Shown here: in pieces, positions 26,916 through 35,470 of the stretch
Layout: the number at the start of each line of letters is the position of its first letter
Position numbering within the stretch: position 1 is the stretch's first letter
Assembly: GCF_003951285.1 (NCBI RefSeq)
Contig: NZ_RXFQ01000005.1
Coordinates: 8,001 to 72,000, forward strand
Length of the DNA: 64,000 bases
DNA from: Variovorax beijingensis
GTDB taxonomy: Bacteria; Pseudomonadota; Gammaproteobacteria; Burkholderiales; Burkholderiaceae_C
Direction: 5' to 3'
Made by a program: the position numbers and the translations under genes
Notes under the pieces: generated by a model
Database searches by the model: none
What the model was told of the DNA's origin: nothing
Seen by the model: only the letters and a program-made list of their open reading frames with translations

Positions 26916-29900
26916 TCAGTGGTGAAGCGCGAGGCCCATGTGAAGCTCGTCGTCGAGCGAAGGCGCCACGGGCGGTGCGTAGGCCGCGAACGAATCGGGC
27001 GACGACGCCAGCGACAGCGCCGAGGGAGACGCCTGCGTGCCCCCGAAGGCCGGCGGGAACGCGGCCTGCAGCAGCGCATGCAGCGACTCGGCGGCGCCGA
27101 AGCCCTGCAGCATGTCGGACAGCTGCAGCCCTTCCCACGCCGGGCTGTCGCCGAAGGGGAAATGCGGCGCCTCGTGCTGTTGCTGCTGCTCGAGCGACAC
27201 CGTCACTTCGTCGACGCCGGCCAGGCCCAGCGAATCGGGCGAGCTGAAGAGCGCTGCCGCCCCCGCTGCACCCGCAGAAGGCGTGTAGTTGACATGCAGC
27301 GTCTGCGTGGCCGCGTTGCTCGCATCGCCGTCGCGGTCGACCACCTGGTAGCTGAGGGTCTCGTCGTAGTTTTGCGAGGTGCTGGTGCGCGGTGCCACCT
27401 GGTAGCTGAACTCGCCCGTGTCGAAGTCCACGACCAGCTTGCCGCCCTGCGCCGTGGCGATGGTGACCTGGTGTGTCGCCGCGTTGTAGCTGTAGTCGCT
27501 GCCGGTGGCCGGGCCGGTCTTCGTCATCAGGCCCGTGCTGCTGTCGAAGGCGTAGGTAGTGCCGTCGATGGTCAGCTCGGAAACATGGCCACCGTCGGCA
27601 CCGAAGCCCGACGAGCCACCGAGGCCGCCGGTCAGCAGGTTGCTGACGGTGGGCGGCACGCTGATCGTGCCTTGCAGCATGTCGTTCAGCTGGCTCGTGT
27701 CGGTGACGATCTGACCGTTGGTGTTCGCGCCGGTGTTGCCGTTGTAGGCGATGGGGTCGATGAAGGCCTGTGCCGCCGCGTTCAGGCTCGAGCCCAGGCC
27801 CAGTGCGAACGAGTTGATCTGGTGGGTGCTGAGGAAGTTCGTCCAGATCGCTTCTTCCCCGGCCTGGATGCCCCTGTCGGCCGTACTGCTGTTGCTGCTG
27901 TTCGCCAACTGCTCCGTGTTGCCGTCGCCCAGGGTCGGCTCGCCGTCCGTGAGGAAGTAGGACACGTTCTGGGCCCCGTCCAGCTTGCCGGTGGCCGAGA
28001 AGCCGTTCATCGCCGCAGCCAGGGCAGCGTCGTAGTTGGTGCTGCCACTGGCCTGCAGGTTCTGCACCAGCGCCTTGGCTTCGGCCGCCGTCATCCAGGC
28101 CTGCTGCGACGCCCCGGTCGTGCTGAAGGTGACGAGCTGCACCCGCACGTCGCCGTACAGGTCGTAGCCGTCGATCAGATTCTGGACAGCCTCTTTCGCA
28201 CGGTTGAGGCGTGTCGGGGTTTCCTGCCCCATGCTCCCGGAAAGGTCCAGGATCACCATGAGGTTGGTATCGATCGGCGCCACGTCGACCGCCTGCTCGC
28301 CGTTCACGAGCACCGGCGCATCGTCCTTGACCGGCACGTCGAAGCCCACCGGCGCGCCGCTGGCCTGACCATCGCTCACCACGGCTTCGAAGTGCAGGTT
28401 CGACACGCCTTCGCCGTTGCCCGCCGGGTGGTCGATCGGCGCCTTCAGCGTGACGGTGTAGCCCGCCTCGAACTGCCCCGCGCCCGTGGCGGTGACATTG
28501 CCCACGGCCACGGTCATCACCTCGGTGGTGACGCCGCCGACGGTGACGCTGCCCGTCAGCGTGTGCGTGCCCGCGTCCCAGGTCCACGACACCGGCTGGC
28601 CGCCGGAGGTGACGCCGGTCGGGCCGCTGAGCGACACCGACAGGTCGCCCGCCAGGCTGTCGGGGTCCGCGATGGATATCTTGCCGGTCGATTGCACCGG
28701 CGGCTCGCCCGCAGCCGGAATGCCGCCGGGCAGGCTGCCTTCGGAGATGATGCCGGCGTCGGTCGCCGTGGCCGTGGGCGCGTCGTTCACCGGGTTGACG
28801 GTCACGGTCACCGTGCTGGTGGTCGTGCCACCCTGGCCGTCGTTGACCGTGACGGTGAAGCTGTCGGTGCCGTTGAAGTTGGCGTTGGGAACGTAGGTGT
28901 AGGTGCCGTTGGGGTTCACCGTCACCGTGCCGTGCGACGGGTTGCTGCCCTTGGTGTAGGTCAGCGTGTCGCCGTCGACATCGCTGCCGACGACCTGGCC
29001 GCTGACCGGCGTGTCTTCGTTCGTGGTCTTGGTTTGGTCGGGAGCCTCTGGCGCCTCGTTGAGGTTCTGCTCGTTGAGCGTGACGGGGATGGTCGTCGTG
29101 GCCGTGCCGTCGGTCGCGCCGATCACCAGTGCGTGGGCGTTGGCACCTGCTTCGTAGTCGTTGACGAAGGCCGCGGCGCCTGCCGGCGTGAGGCTGATCT
29201 CGCCCGTGACCGGGTCGATGGCGAAGTAGCCGTCGTCGTTGCCCGAGAGGATGCTGTAGGTGACGTTCGCGCTGTCGATGTCGGTGGCGCGGACCGTGCC
29301 GAGCACGGTGCCCGCGGGGCGGTTCTCGTCGTAGCCGAAGACGTAGCCGGTGGCCGTGTCCACAGGTGTGCCGCCGCCGTCGACGAACACGGGGACGTCG
29401 TTGACGGGGTCGATGGTCACGGTGACGGTGCTGGTGGTCGTGCCGCCGTGGCCGTCGCTCACTGTCACCGTGAAGCTGTCGGTGCCGTTGAAGTTGGCGT
29501 TGGGAACGTAGGTGTAGGTGCCGTTGGGGTTCACCGTCACCGTGCCGTGCGACGGGTTGCTGCCCTTGGTGTAGGTCAGCGTGTCGCCGTCGACGTCGCT
29601 GCCGACGACCTGACCGCTGACCGGCGTGTCTTCGTTCGTGGTCTTGGTGTAGTCGGGCACCGTCGGCGCATCGTTGACCGGATCGATCGTCACCGTGATG
29701 GTGCTGGTCGTCGTGCCGCCGTGGCCGTCGCTCACCGTGACAGTGAAGCTGTCGGTGCCGTTGAAGTTCGCGCCGGGGACGTAGGTGTACGTGCCATCCG
29801 CGTTGACCGTGACCGTGCCATGCGCTGGATCGCTGCCCTTGGTGTAGGTCAGCGCGTCGCCGTCGACGTCGCTGCCGACGACCTGACCGCTGACCGGCGT

Positions 29901-31502
29901 GTCTTCGTTCGTGGTCTTGGTGTAGTCGGGCACCGTCGGCGCATCGTTGACCGGATCGATCGTCACCGTGATGGTGCTGGTCGTCGTGCCGCCGTGGCCG
30001 TCGCTCACCGTGACAGTGAAGCTGTCGGTGCCGTTGAAGTTCGCACCTGGGGTGTAGGTGTACGTGCCATCCGCGTTGACCGTGACCGTGCCGTGCGCTG
30101 GATCGCTGCCCTTCACGTAGGTCAACGTGTCGCCGTCGACGTCGCTGCCGACGACCTGGCCGCTGACGGGCGTGTCTTCGCTCGTGGTCTTGGTGTAGTC
30201 GGGCACCGTCGGTGCGTCATTCACCGGATCGACCGTGACCGTCACCGTGCTCGTCGTCGTGCCGCCATGGCCATCGCTCACCGTGACGGTGAACGTATCG
30301 GTGCCATTGAAATTCGGGTTCGGCGTGTAGACATACGTGCCATCGGGATTGATCGTCACCGTGCCGTTCGCCGGATCGCTGCCCTTCGCGTACGTCAATG
30401 CATCGCCATCGACATCGGTGCCGACCACTTGCCCGCTGACAGGCGTTTCCTCATCGGTCGTCTCTGTGTAGTCGGGTGCCTTCGGGTCATCGTTCACCGG
30501 ATCAACCGTCACCGTGACCGTGCTCGTCGTCGTCCCGCCATTTCCATCGCTCACCGTCACCGTGAAGCTGTCCGTCCCATGGAAGTCCGGGTCCGGTGTG
30601 TACGTGTACGTGCCGTCCGGATTGACGGTGACCGTGCCATGCGACGGATCGCTGCCCTTCGTGTAGGTCAGCGTGTCGCCGCTGTCGAGGTCGCTGCCGG
30701 TCACGCGGCCGCTGACGGGCGTGTCTTCGGGCGTGGTCTCGGTGTAGTCGGGCGCCGTGGGGGCGTCGTTGACGGGCGAGACGGTCACGGGCACCTTCAC
30801 GGTGGTGGTGCCGCCCCTGCCGTCGCTGACGGTCACTTCGAAGCTGTCGGGTCCTTCGTAGCCGGGATTGGGCGTGTAGACGAACTGGCCGGTGGACGGG
30901 TCGACGGTGACGGTGCCGTGCTCGGGGCCCTTGGCGACGGTGTAGTTCAGCACGTCGCGGTCGAGGTCGGTGGCGTTCACCTGGCCCTGCACGGGCTTGT
31001 CCTGCTCGGTGATGACGGGCTCGGCCTGGCCTTCGGGGCCGCGGTTCTGCGGAGGGAGCAACGGCGGGATGAAGGCCGGGCCACCACCGCCGCCGCCACC
31101 ACCACCGCTCGCAGCGGCACCGACGCCCAGCACGCCGAGCGCGCCCAGCAGCCAGCCCGGCACGCCGTCAGGCAGCAACGCGCCGCCGGCGTCGTCCCAC
31201 TCGATCTCGGTGAAGTGGAAGTCTTTCCAGGGCGAGGTGTACTGGCCCCACCACTGCACGCCGGCGCCGTCTTCGAGCACGAGGTCATTGCGGCCACCGT
31301 CGGGGTACTCGGCAAAGAAGCCGCGCACGGCGACTTCCTGGCCGTCGCGCAGCACGAGCACGAGGTCGTCGCCGCGGCGCTCGAACTTGAGCACGCTCTC
31401 TGGCGCGATCTTCAGCGTGACGATCGACGGGCGATCCAGAACCAGAGGGGTTTCCGCCGCCGCTTTGCGGGACGCGCCACCAGACTTGTAAACAGCTTCC
31501 AT
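26916..31502 (-). CDS. Giant repeat adhesin secreted by type I system (LapA/BapA-like) with vWA domain
   Basis: With the ATG at 31502 (AAGGA upstream) the product is 1528 residues. Order of parts: a BapA-like N-terminal module (IVTLKIAPESVLKFERRG, then QWWGQYTSPW and FTEIEWDD); a polyglycine linker near 145; six tandem Ig/VCBS-like repeats of about 91 residues (PVSGQVVGSDVDGD, YTYVPGANFNGTDSFTVTV); one cadherin-like unit (GYVFGYDENRPAGTVLGTV); a seventh repeat; a less regular domain; a von Willebrand A domain with MIDAS motif DLSGSMG near 1085; and an acidic C-terminal part typical of type I secretion signals. The protein should act at the cell surface in adhesion or biofilm. The TolC, ABC and HlyD genes that export it follow on the same strand. 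Confidence 0.92.
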   Translation of the reverse strand: MEAVYKSGGASRKAAAETPLVLDRPSIVTLKIAPESVLKFERRGDDLVLVLRDGQEVAVRGFFAEYPDGGRNDLVLEDGAGVQWWGQYTSPWKDFHFTEIEWDDAGGALLPDGVPGWLLGALGVLGVGAAASGGGGGGGGGPAFIPPLLPPQNRGPEGQAEPVITEQDKPVQGQVNATDLDRDVLNYTVAKGPEHGTVTVDPSTGQFVYTPNPGYEGPDSFEVTVSDGRGGTTTVKVPVTVSPVNDAPTAPDYTETTPEDTPVSGRVTGSDLDSGDTLTYTKGSDPSHGTVTVNPDGTYTYTPDPDFHGTDSFTVTVSDGNGGTTTSTVTVTVDPVNDDPKAPDYTETTDEETPVSGQVVGTDVDGDALTYAKGSDPANGTVTINPDGTYVYTPNPNFNGTDTFTVTVSDGHGGTTTSTVTVTVDPVNDAPTVPDYTKTTSEDTPVSGQVVGSDVDGDTLTYVKGSDPAHGTVTVNADGTYTYTPGANFNGTDSFTVTVSDGHGGTTTSTITVTIDPVNDAPTVPDYTKTTNEDTPVSGQVVGSDVDGDALTYTKGSDPAHGTVTVNADGTYTYVPGANFNGTDSFTVTVSDGHGGTTTSTITVTIDPVNDAPTVPDYTKTTNEDTPVSGQVVGSDVDGDTLTYTKGSNPSHGTVTVNPNGTYTYVPNANFNGTDSFTVTVSDGHGGTTTSTVTVTIDPVNDVPVFVDGGGTPVDTATGYVFGYDENRPAGTVLGTVRATDIDSANVTYSILSGNDDGYFAIDPVTGEISLTPAGAAAFVNDYEAGANAHALVIGATDGTATTTIPVTLNEQNLNEAPEAPDQTKTTNEDTPVSGQVVGSDVDGDTLTYTKGSNPSHGTVTVNPNGTYTYVPNANFNGTDSFTVTVNDGQGGTTTSTVTVTVNPVNDAPTATATDAGIISEGSLPGGIPAAGEPPVQSTGKISIADPDSLAGDLSVSLSGPTGVTSGGQPVSWTWDAGTHTLTGSVTVGGVTTEVMTVAVGNVTATGAGQFEAGYTVTLKAPIDHPAGNGEGVSNLHFEAVVSDGQASGAPVGFDVPVKDDAPVLVNGEQAVDVAPIDTNLMVILDLSGSMGQETPTRLNRAKEAVQNLIDGYDLYGDVRVQLVTFSTTGASQQAWMTAAEAKALVQNLQASGSTNYDAALAAAMNGFSATGKLDGAQNVSYFLTDGEPTLGDGNTEQLANSSNSSTADRGIQAGEEAIWTNFLSTHQINSFALGLGSSLNAAAQAFIDPIAYNGNTGANTNGQIVTDTSQLNDMLQGTISVPPTVSNLLTGGLGGSSGFGADGGHVSELTIDGTTYAFDSSTGLMTKTGPATGSDYSYNAATHQVTIATAQGGKLVVDFDTGEFSYQVAPRTSTSQNYDETLSYQVVDRDGDASNAATQTLHVNYTPSAGAAGAAALFSSPDSLGLAGVDEVTVSLEQQQQHEAPHFPFGDSPAWEGLQLSDMLQGFGAAESLHALLQAAFPPAFGGTQASPSALSLASSPDSFAAYAPPVAPSLDDELHMGLALHH
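28790..31020 (-). repeat. Tandem 273-base repeats coding Ig/VCBS-like units of the adhesin
   Basis: Seven units of about 91 codons, broken once by a cadherin-like unit (about 29,050-29,400). The units at 29,678-29,950 and 29,951-30,223 are nearly identical in DNA. The unit beginning near 28,855 matches the one near 29,467 over about 180 bases with only a few differences although they are not adjacent, which points to recent recombination or gene conversion. Confidence 0.85.
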
Positions 31503-32031
31503 GATTTGTCCTTGCTCCTTGACTCCGGACCTCGGGCGAGCCTTCGCCTTCGGCGAACAGCCCGGGTCGCACATTGGGAAATCTCGAGGGCCGCAGGCGG
31601 CTCTCGAGGACTCGCCAGCGAGACCCGGTGCACGGGTCACACAGGCTTGCGCTTGCATGGGGCGGGATTCTTGGCGTGGGGGGGTGTCCGGACTTTTGCC
31701 GGAGAGGCCGCGGCTTTTGCCGTGGCGGACAATTGTTCACAAATGTGTGCGAACGTCGAATACTTCACACATTGGCGAAAGAAATTCAGCCATTTGGGAA
31801 AGCGGGCGCTGGCGGCCTTTTGGCTTGCGGGCTTTTACCGGAATCAACCCCCTCCAACCCGGCGTTTTCCCTCGGACAGAGGCCATGTCAGAGCCCGTCG
31901 CGCGACGCACGTTTGGGGTCGTCGCCAGAGTCGACGAAACAGTCAGGTAATGCCGATGTGCCGGATTGCTGTCGACCAGCCCGCGCGACACGTTGACATT
32001 TGTTGATATCTTTTTTTCCGATCCAGGGAAC
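31503..32031 (-). promoter_or_regulatory. Long hairpin-rich upstream region of the adhesin operon
   Basis: About 530 bases without a gene. It contains an almost perfect 12-base-pair hairpin at 31,583-31,608 (CTCGAGGGCCGC pairing with GCGGCTCTCGAG). Two related short inverted repeats with a TTTT loop lie at about 31,687-31,726 (CCGGACTTTTGCCGG and CCGCGGCTTTTGCCGTGG). The AT-richer stretch around 31,735-31,800 (GACAATTGTTCACAAATGTG) is the likely promoter zone. It ends at the repeat relic near 32,010. A structured 5' leader controlling adhesin synthesis is plausible but unproven. Confidence 0.5.
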
Positions 32032-33060
32032 TCAATACCCAAGCGGGTATTTCACGCTTTTGCGCTTCCTGTCGAAGCACCACGGCGCCGCATCCGGCAT
32101 CGAGGCCCGCGCCCCGTTCTGCCGCCAGGCCCCGGGCGACACCCCGTACTCGCGCTTGAATGCGCGGTTGAAAGCCGCTTCCGATTCGTAGCCGACACCT
32201 TCGGCAATGCGTGCCAGGTTGCCCTGGTCCTTGCGCAGCATGCCGGCGGCCAGGATCATGCGCCAGCGCGCCAGGTAGTGCATGGGCGGCACGCCCACCA
32301 GTTCGGCGAAGCGGTCCGCCAGCACGCTGCGCGAGACGTGGATTTCGTGCGCCAGGGCGTCGACCGTCCAGTTGCGCGCGGGATCGCCGTGCATCAGCGC
32401 CAGGCAGCGGCTCACATGGGGGTCGCGCAGGCCCGCCAGCCAGCCGGGGTTGTTGGCCGGCATGGATTCGATGTACCCGCGCAGCACTTCGGCGAACAGC
32501 ACCTCCGCCACCTTGGCGGCGACCATCTCCGAACCGGGCGTGTGCGAGGCCGCTTCGCCCAGCACGAAGTCGACGGACTGCTTGATCCACGGGCCCGCCG
32601 GCCTGCTGCGCAGCGACGTGGTGAACAGGCGCGGAATGTTCGCCATGAGGGGGTTGGGCGCATCGCCTTCGTATGCGAACCAGCTGCACACCAGCACCGT
32701 GCGGTCACCACTGGCGCCGTAGCGGATGCGCTCCAGTTCGGGCGCCCGCGGATTCTCCACATGCGCCACGTCCACCGCCGCATGGTGCAGGCCGCTGCCC
32801 AGCACATGCGAGTCGCCGTGCGGCACGGCGATCACGTCGCCGGCATGCGCGCGGATCGGTACCCCGCCGTCGACCTGGGCCCAGCATTCGCCTTGCAGCA
32901 CGAGGTGGCAGATGGCCAGCCCCTGCGCGCCGGGCCTGAGCAGCTGCGCCATGTCCGCGCCCCTGGGCACCTTGAAGCACCAGGGCGCATGCATGTCCCC
33001 GTTCAGGAACAGCGCGCCCTCCAGGCGGATGGTCCGCAGCACGTCCGACAAGACATCCAT
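32032..33060 (-). CDS. AraC-family transcriptional regulator (cupin-type N-terminus)
   Basis: The protein has an N-terminal cupin-6 ligand domain (FLNGDMHAPWCFKVPRG, AHAGDVIAVPHGDSHVLG) and a C-terminal AraC double helix-turn-helix (WTVDALAHEIHVSRSVLADR, GVGYESEAAFNRAFKREYG) ending in the usual VSPGAWRQ. The start at 33060 is fixed by GGAGG five bases upstream; the frame runs a few codons further. An unusual 25-residue tail after the AraC domain (including WCFDRKRKSVKYPLGY) is encoded by a DNA segment repeated at about 21,000. It is divergent from a DUF4242 gene, its most likely target along with itself. Confidence 0.9.
   Translation of the reverse strand: MDVLSDVLRTIRLEGALFLNGDMHAPWCFKVPRGADMAQLLRPGAQGLAICHLVLQGECWAQVDGGVPIRAHAGDVIAVPHGDSHVLGSGLHHAAVDVAHVENPRAPELERIRYGASGDRTVLVCSWFAYEGDAPNPLMANIPRLFTTSLRSRPAGPWIKQSVDFVLGEAASHTPGSEMVAAKVAEVLFAEVLRGYIESMPANNPGWLAGLRDPHVSRCLALMHGDPARNWTVDALAHEIHVSRSVLADRFAELVGVPPMHYLARWRMILAAGMLRKDQGNLARIAEGVGYESEAAFNRAFKREYGVSPGAWRQNGARASMPDAAPWCFDRKRKSVKYPLGY
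32066..32084 (+). repeat. Right copy of the 19-base direct repeat flanking the secretion locus
   Basis: It is identical to 21,021-21,039 and lies inside the last codons of the AraC-family gene. Next to it is a perfect AATACCC-AAGC-GGGTATT hairpin (about 32,034-32,051), whose imperfect counterpart is present at the left copy. Confidence 0.7.
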
Positions 33061-33152
33061 GGTCACCTCCGGCAAGCGAGGGCGGGGTTTCGGTCAACAA
33101 GTCCGGCGCAGCGGGCAATACAACGGTGCTTCGCATCGGCACCATGGATCTT

Positions 33153-33165
33153 GGTCGCTCCGACC
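33153..33165. promoter_or_regulatory. Inverted repeat, candidate regulator site between araC-like and DUF4242 genes
   Basis: GGTCG-CTC-CGACC lies about 27 bases before the DUF4242 start, next to an AT-rich TTTAATCT that could be the -10 element. A regulator binding here could control the DUF4242 promoter. AraC proteins often bind direct repeats instead, so the assignment is tentative. Confidence 0.3.
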
Positions 33166-33191
33166 GATTTAATCTAGACAGGAGTATCGCC

Positions 33192-33464
33192 ATGCCCAAA
33201 TTCCTCATCGAACGGCACATCCCCGGCGCCGGCAAGTTCACGCCGGCCGACCTGAAAGCCATCTCGCAGAAGTCCTGCGGCGTGCTGGGCAGCATGGGGC
33301 CCGAGATCCAGTGGGTCCACAGCTATGTGACCGACGACCGGATCTACTGCATCTACCAAGCGGCCAACGAGGCGCTGGTGCGCAAGCATGCGGAGCTCGG
33401 CGGTTTCCCGGCCGACCGGATCGACCGGGTGTACGGCGTGATCGACCCGGCCACGGCCGAGTGA
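33192..33464 (+). CDS. DUF4242 family small protein
   Basis: The 90-residue protein starts at the ATG at 33192, with AGGAG eight bases upstream; the frame open from 33126 adds only non-conserved residues. The sequence MPKFLIERHIPGAGKF, GPEIQWVHSYVTDDRIYCIY and HAELGGFPADRIDRVYGVID matches the DUF4242 ferredoxin-like fold. A Streptomyces member of that family is reported to bind nickel; whether this one does is unknown. It stands alone, divergent from an AraC regulator that probably controls it. Confidence 0.85.
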   Translation: MPKFLIERHIPGAGKFTPADLKAISQKSCGVLGSMGPEIQWVHSYVTDDRIYCIYQAANEALVRKHAELGGFPADRIDRVYGVIDPATAE

Positions 33465-33523
33465 GGCGAACGCGGCGAGCGGCGGCAAGGACGGTCTGCT
33501 GCCCTCTTGCCGCCCGCTCCGAT

Positions 33524-35209
33524 TCAAGCCCTGCGCCTGGGCGATGCCGCAAGCAGAGCGTCGTCCAGGCGAAGGAAGCCCCAGGACATCGGGCCGTCCT
33601 TCGCATAGTCCAGCGGAAGGCCCACCGCAACCTTGTAGGGCTGGCCCTCATCGGCGGCAGCGATCACGGTGGGCACCACGGAGTCGGGGTTGCTGTACTC
33701 GCTCAGGACGACCTGGGCCTTGCACTGGATGAACCACCATCCGATGTCTTCCGTCGAGATCAGGCTCCACAGCTGGCGCGCCCGGGAGGCTTCGGACCTG
33801 GCTTGCATGTCCAGTTGCGGCGCGGCGCCGACCGAATCTCCGAGGGTCAGCACCATGTCGCTTGGCATGGCTGTCTGCAGGTACCACCAGCCCGGCTCCC
33901 CGGCCGCAGGAACGAACTCCCACTGCTGGTTTGCCCGCGTCTTGTCGTCCACCGGCTTCTTGTCCCACAGGATCACCGGCGTCCCCGGTGCCGCGGACTG
34001 GCCACGTATGTCGAGCACCTTCCTCGTCTCCTTGTGCTGGATGTAGAAGAACTCTCCATGGCCGGGCGTGGGCGGCGGTGGTTCGTTGGCTGCGGACGCC
34101 GCGGCAGCGCGCGCCTTCGCTATGGCCGCGGCCACGGCGCTGTTCGGACCCAGCGGCGGAACCAGCGGAGGCGGGACGATGGGTGTCAGCGGGCCGGTGA
34201 TCTGGTGCCAGTACTTTCCGATGAGCGCGACGGCTTCATCGATGTTCACCTCGTTGCCATGGCGCTGGAGCAATTCGATCGCCTGCGCATTGGTCGAGTT
34301 TTCGGGGATGAAGCAGGGCAGCCGGGGATTGATGTTCACATACCGGTCGCCGAGCAGCATCTTGGCCAGGCGCGGCATCGTCTCGGCGGAGGTTCCGCTC
34401 AGGCACATGTCGAGCACCGGCGACGACCGTGCCTGGTTCATGAGGAAAGGCGGGGTGTTGTCGAACGGATTGCCGTCGCCGTCCATCCACTGCTTCGCGC
34501 CCCATGCGGCCGTGTCGCTGGCGACCCAGTCGGGCATCAGGCCCGTGCCGATCGTGATGGCCACGATCTTCTCGAGCGGCACGCCGTTGCGCACCGCCAG
34601 GCAGATGGCTGCGACCGTCGGGTCGTGGTTGAAGAAAGCGCCGTCGACATTGCCGAGCACCGAGCCCAGTTGCCCGGGCATCGCGCCGCTGGACGATGCC
34701 GCGATCGCGATTGGCGTGTCGGCATTTCCCTCGAGGCCGTCGATCCTGTCCTGCTCGGTACCGAGCATGTTGGTGAACATGAGCGTGTCCCATGGCTTGG
34801 GAACCACGCGGCCGTCCTCCCTGGTTTCCAGGCCGCCGACGTTGAACGAAACCAGCAGCACGCTGCGCGGCGCTTTCGACACCGGCGCATCGCCATGCAG
34901 TTCGGCCTGGGAGGCGATCACATCTGCAATCGGATACGCGGGCTTGTCCGGCCGGTCGTTCATGTTGTTGTAGAACTTGATCTCGCCGGTCGGGGAAGTG
35001 AACAGCTCGATGAGATCTCCCGGCGTCTTGCCGGCCAGCAATTCGCTCGTGATGATGGCGCCGGTGGAACAGCCCGCCAGCATCAGCGTGTTCTTCAGCA
35101 CATGGTCGTGCTTTTCGGCCAGGCGCTGCAGGATGGTTGCCGACAGAAGACCGCGAATGCCTCCTCCCACGAATGAGAGGATGGTGAAAACAGGTTGATT
35201 CGAATCCAC
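33524..35209 (-). CDS. Patatin-like phospholipase fused to a ricin-type lectin domain
   Basis: The 561-residue protein starts at a GTG (35209) with AGGAG seven bases upstream. The N-terminal patatin domain has the oxyanion motif GGGIRG, the nucleophile elbow GCSTGAI and the catalytic Asp in DGAFFNHDP. These are the Ser-Asp dyad features of lipid acyl hydrolases. After a proline/alanine linker (near 355-385), residues about 388-545 form a ricin-B-like beta-trefoil (FFYIQHKETRKVLDIRG, NQQWEFVP, RQLWSLI). No signal peptide is visible. Lipid hydrolysis targeted by carbohydrate or lipid binding is inferred. The gene is monocistronic with no secretion-system neighbours, so its biological role is open. 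Confidence 0.85.
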   Translation of the reverse strand: MDSNQPVFTILSFVGGGIRGLLSATILQRLAEKHDHVLKNTLMLAGCSTGAIITSELLAGKTPGDLIELFTSPTGEIKFYNNMNDRPDKPAYPIADVIASQAELHGDAPVSKAPRSVLLVSFNVGGLETREDGRVVPKPWDTLMFTNMLGTEQDRIDGLEGNADTPIAIAASSSGAMPGQLGSVLGNVDGAFFNHDPTVAAICLAVRNGVPLEKIVAITIGTGLMPDWVASDTAAWGAKQWMDGDGNPFDNTPPFLMNQARSSPVLDMCLSGTSAETMPRLAKMLLGDRYVNINPRLPCFIPENSTNAQAIELLQRHGNEVNIDEAVALIGKYWHQITGPLTPIVPPPLVPPLGPNSAVAAAIAKARAAAASAANEPPPPTPGHGEFFYIQHKETRKVLDIRGQSAAPGTPVILWDKKPVDDKTRANQQWEFVPAAGEPGWWYLQTAMPSDMVLTLGDSVGAAPQLDMQARSEASRARQLWSLISTEDIGWWFIQCKAQVVLSEYSNPDSVVPTVIAAADEGQPYKVAVGLPLDYAKDGPMSWGFLRLDDALLAASPRRRA

Positions 35210-35470
35210 GCAACACTCCTTGGTTGCCCCCCGAATCGGGGGAGCGGAGTGTCTATTGGCGGATTAAATACTGTCTACAAGTGAAATCCCGCTGAATTAG
35301 AAGGACCTCATTCGAGCTCTATTGGAAATAATTACGAACTACGGATGCGTTCCACCAATTCCCGTGGCAGCCAAAAGATATAAAAGGCAGAAGGCAAATG
35401 AATTGCGCACTCCAAACGCCCACGGATTTCCATTGAATAATGCTTCACCCGATTTCAGGAAAAACAGCCT

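Noticed and set aside
26856..32006. 1716-codon plus-strand frame opposite the adhesin
   Set aside because: Antisense image of the adhesin repeats (valine, aspartate and arginine-rich repetition); the minus strand has the domains, the start signal and the operon context.
32034..32051. Hairpin AATACCC-AAGC-GGGTATT as terminator of the AraC gene
   Set aside because: On the gene's strand no T-run follows the stem (the run is of A further on), so an intrinsic terminator is not supported; kept only as part of the repeat.
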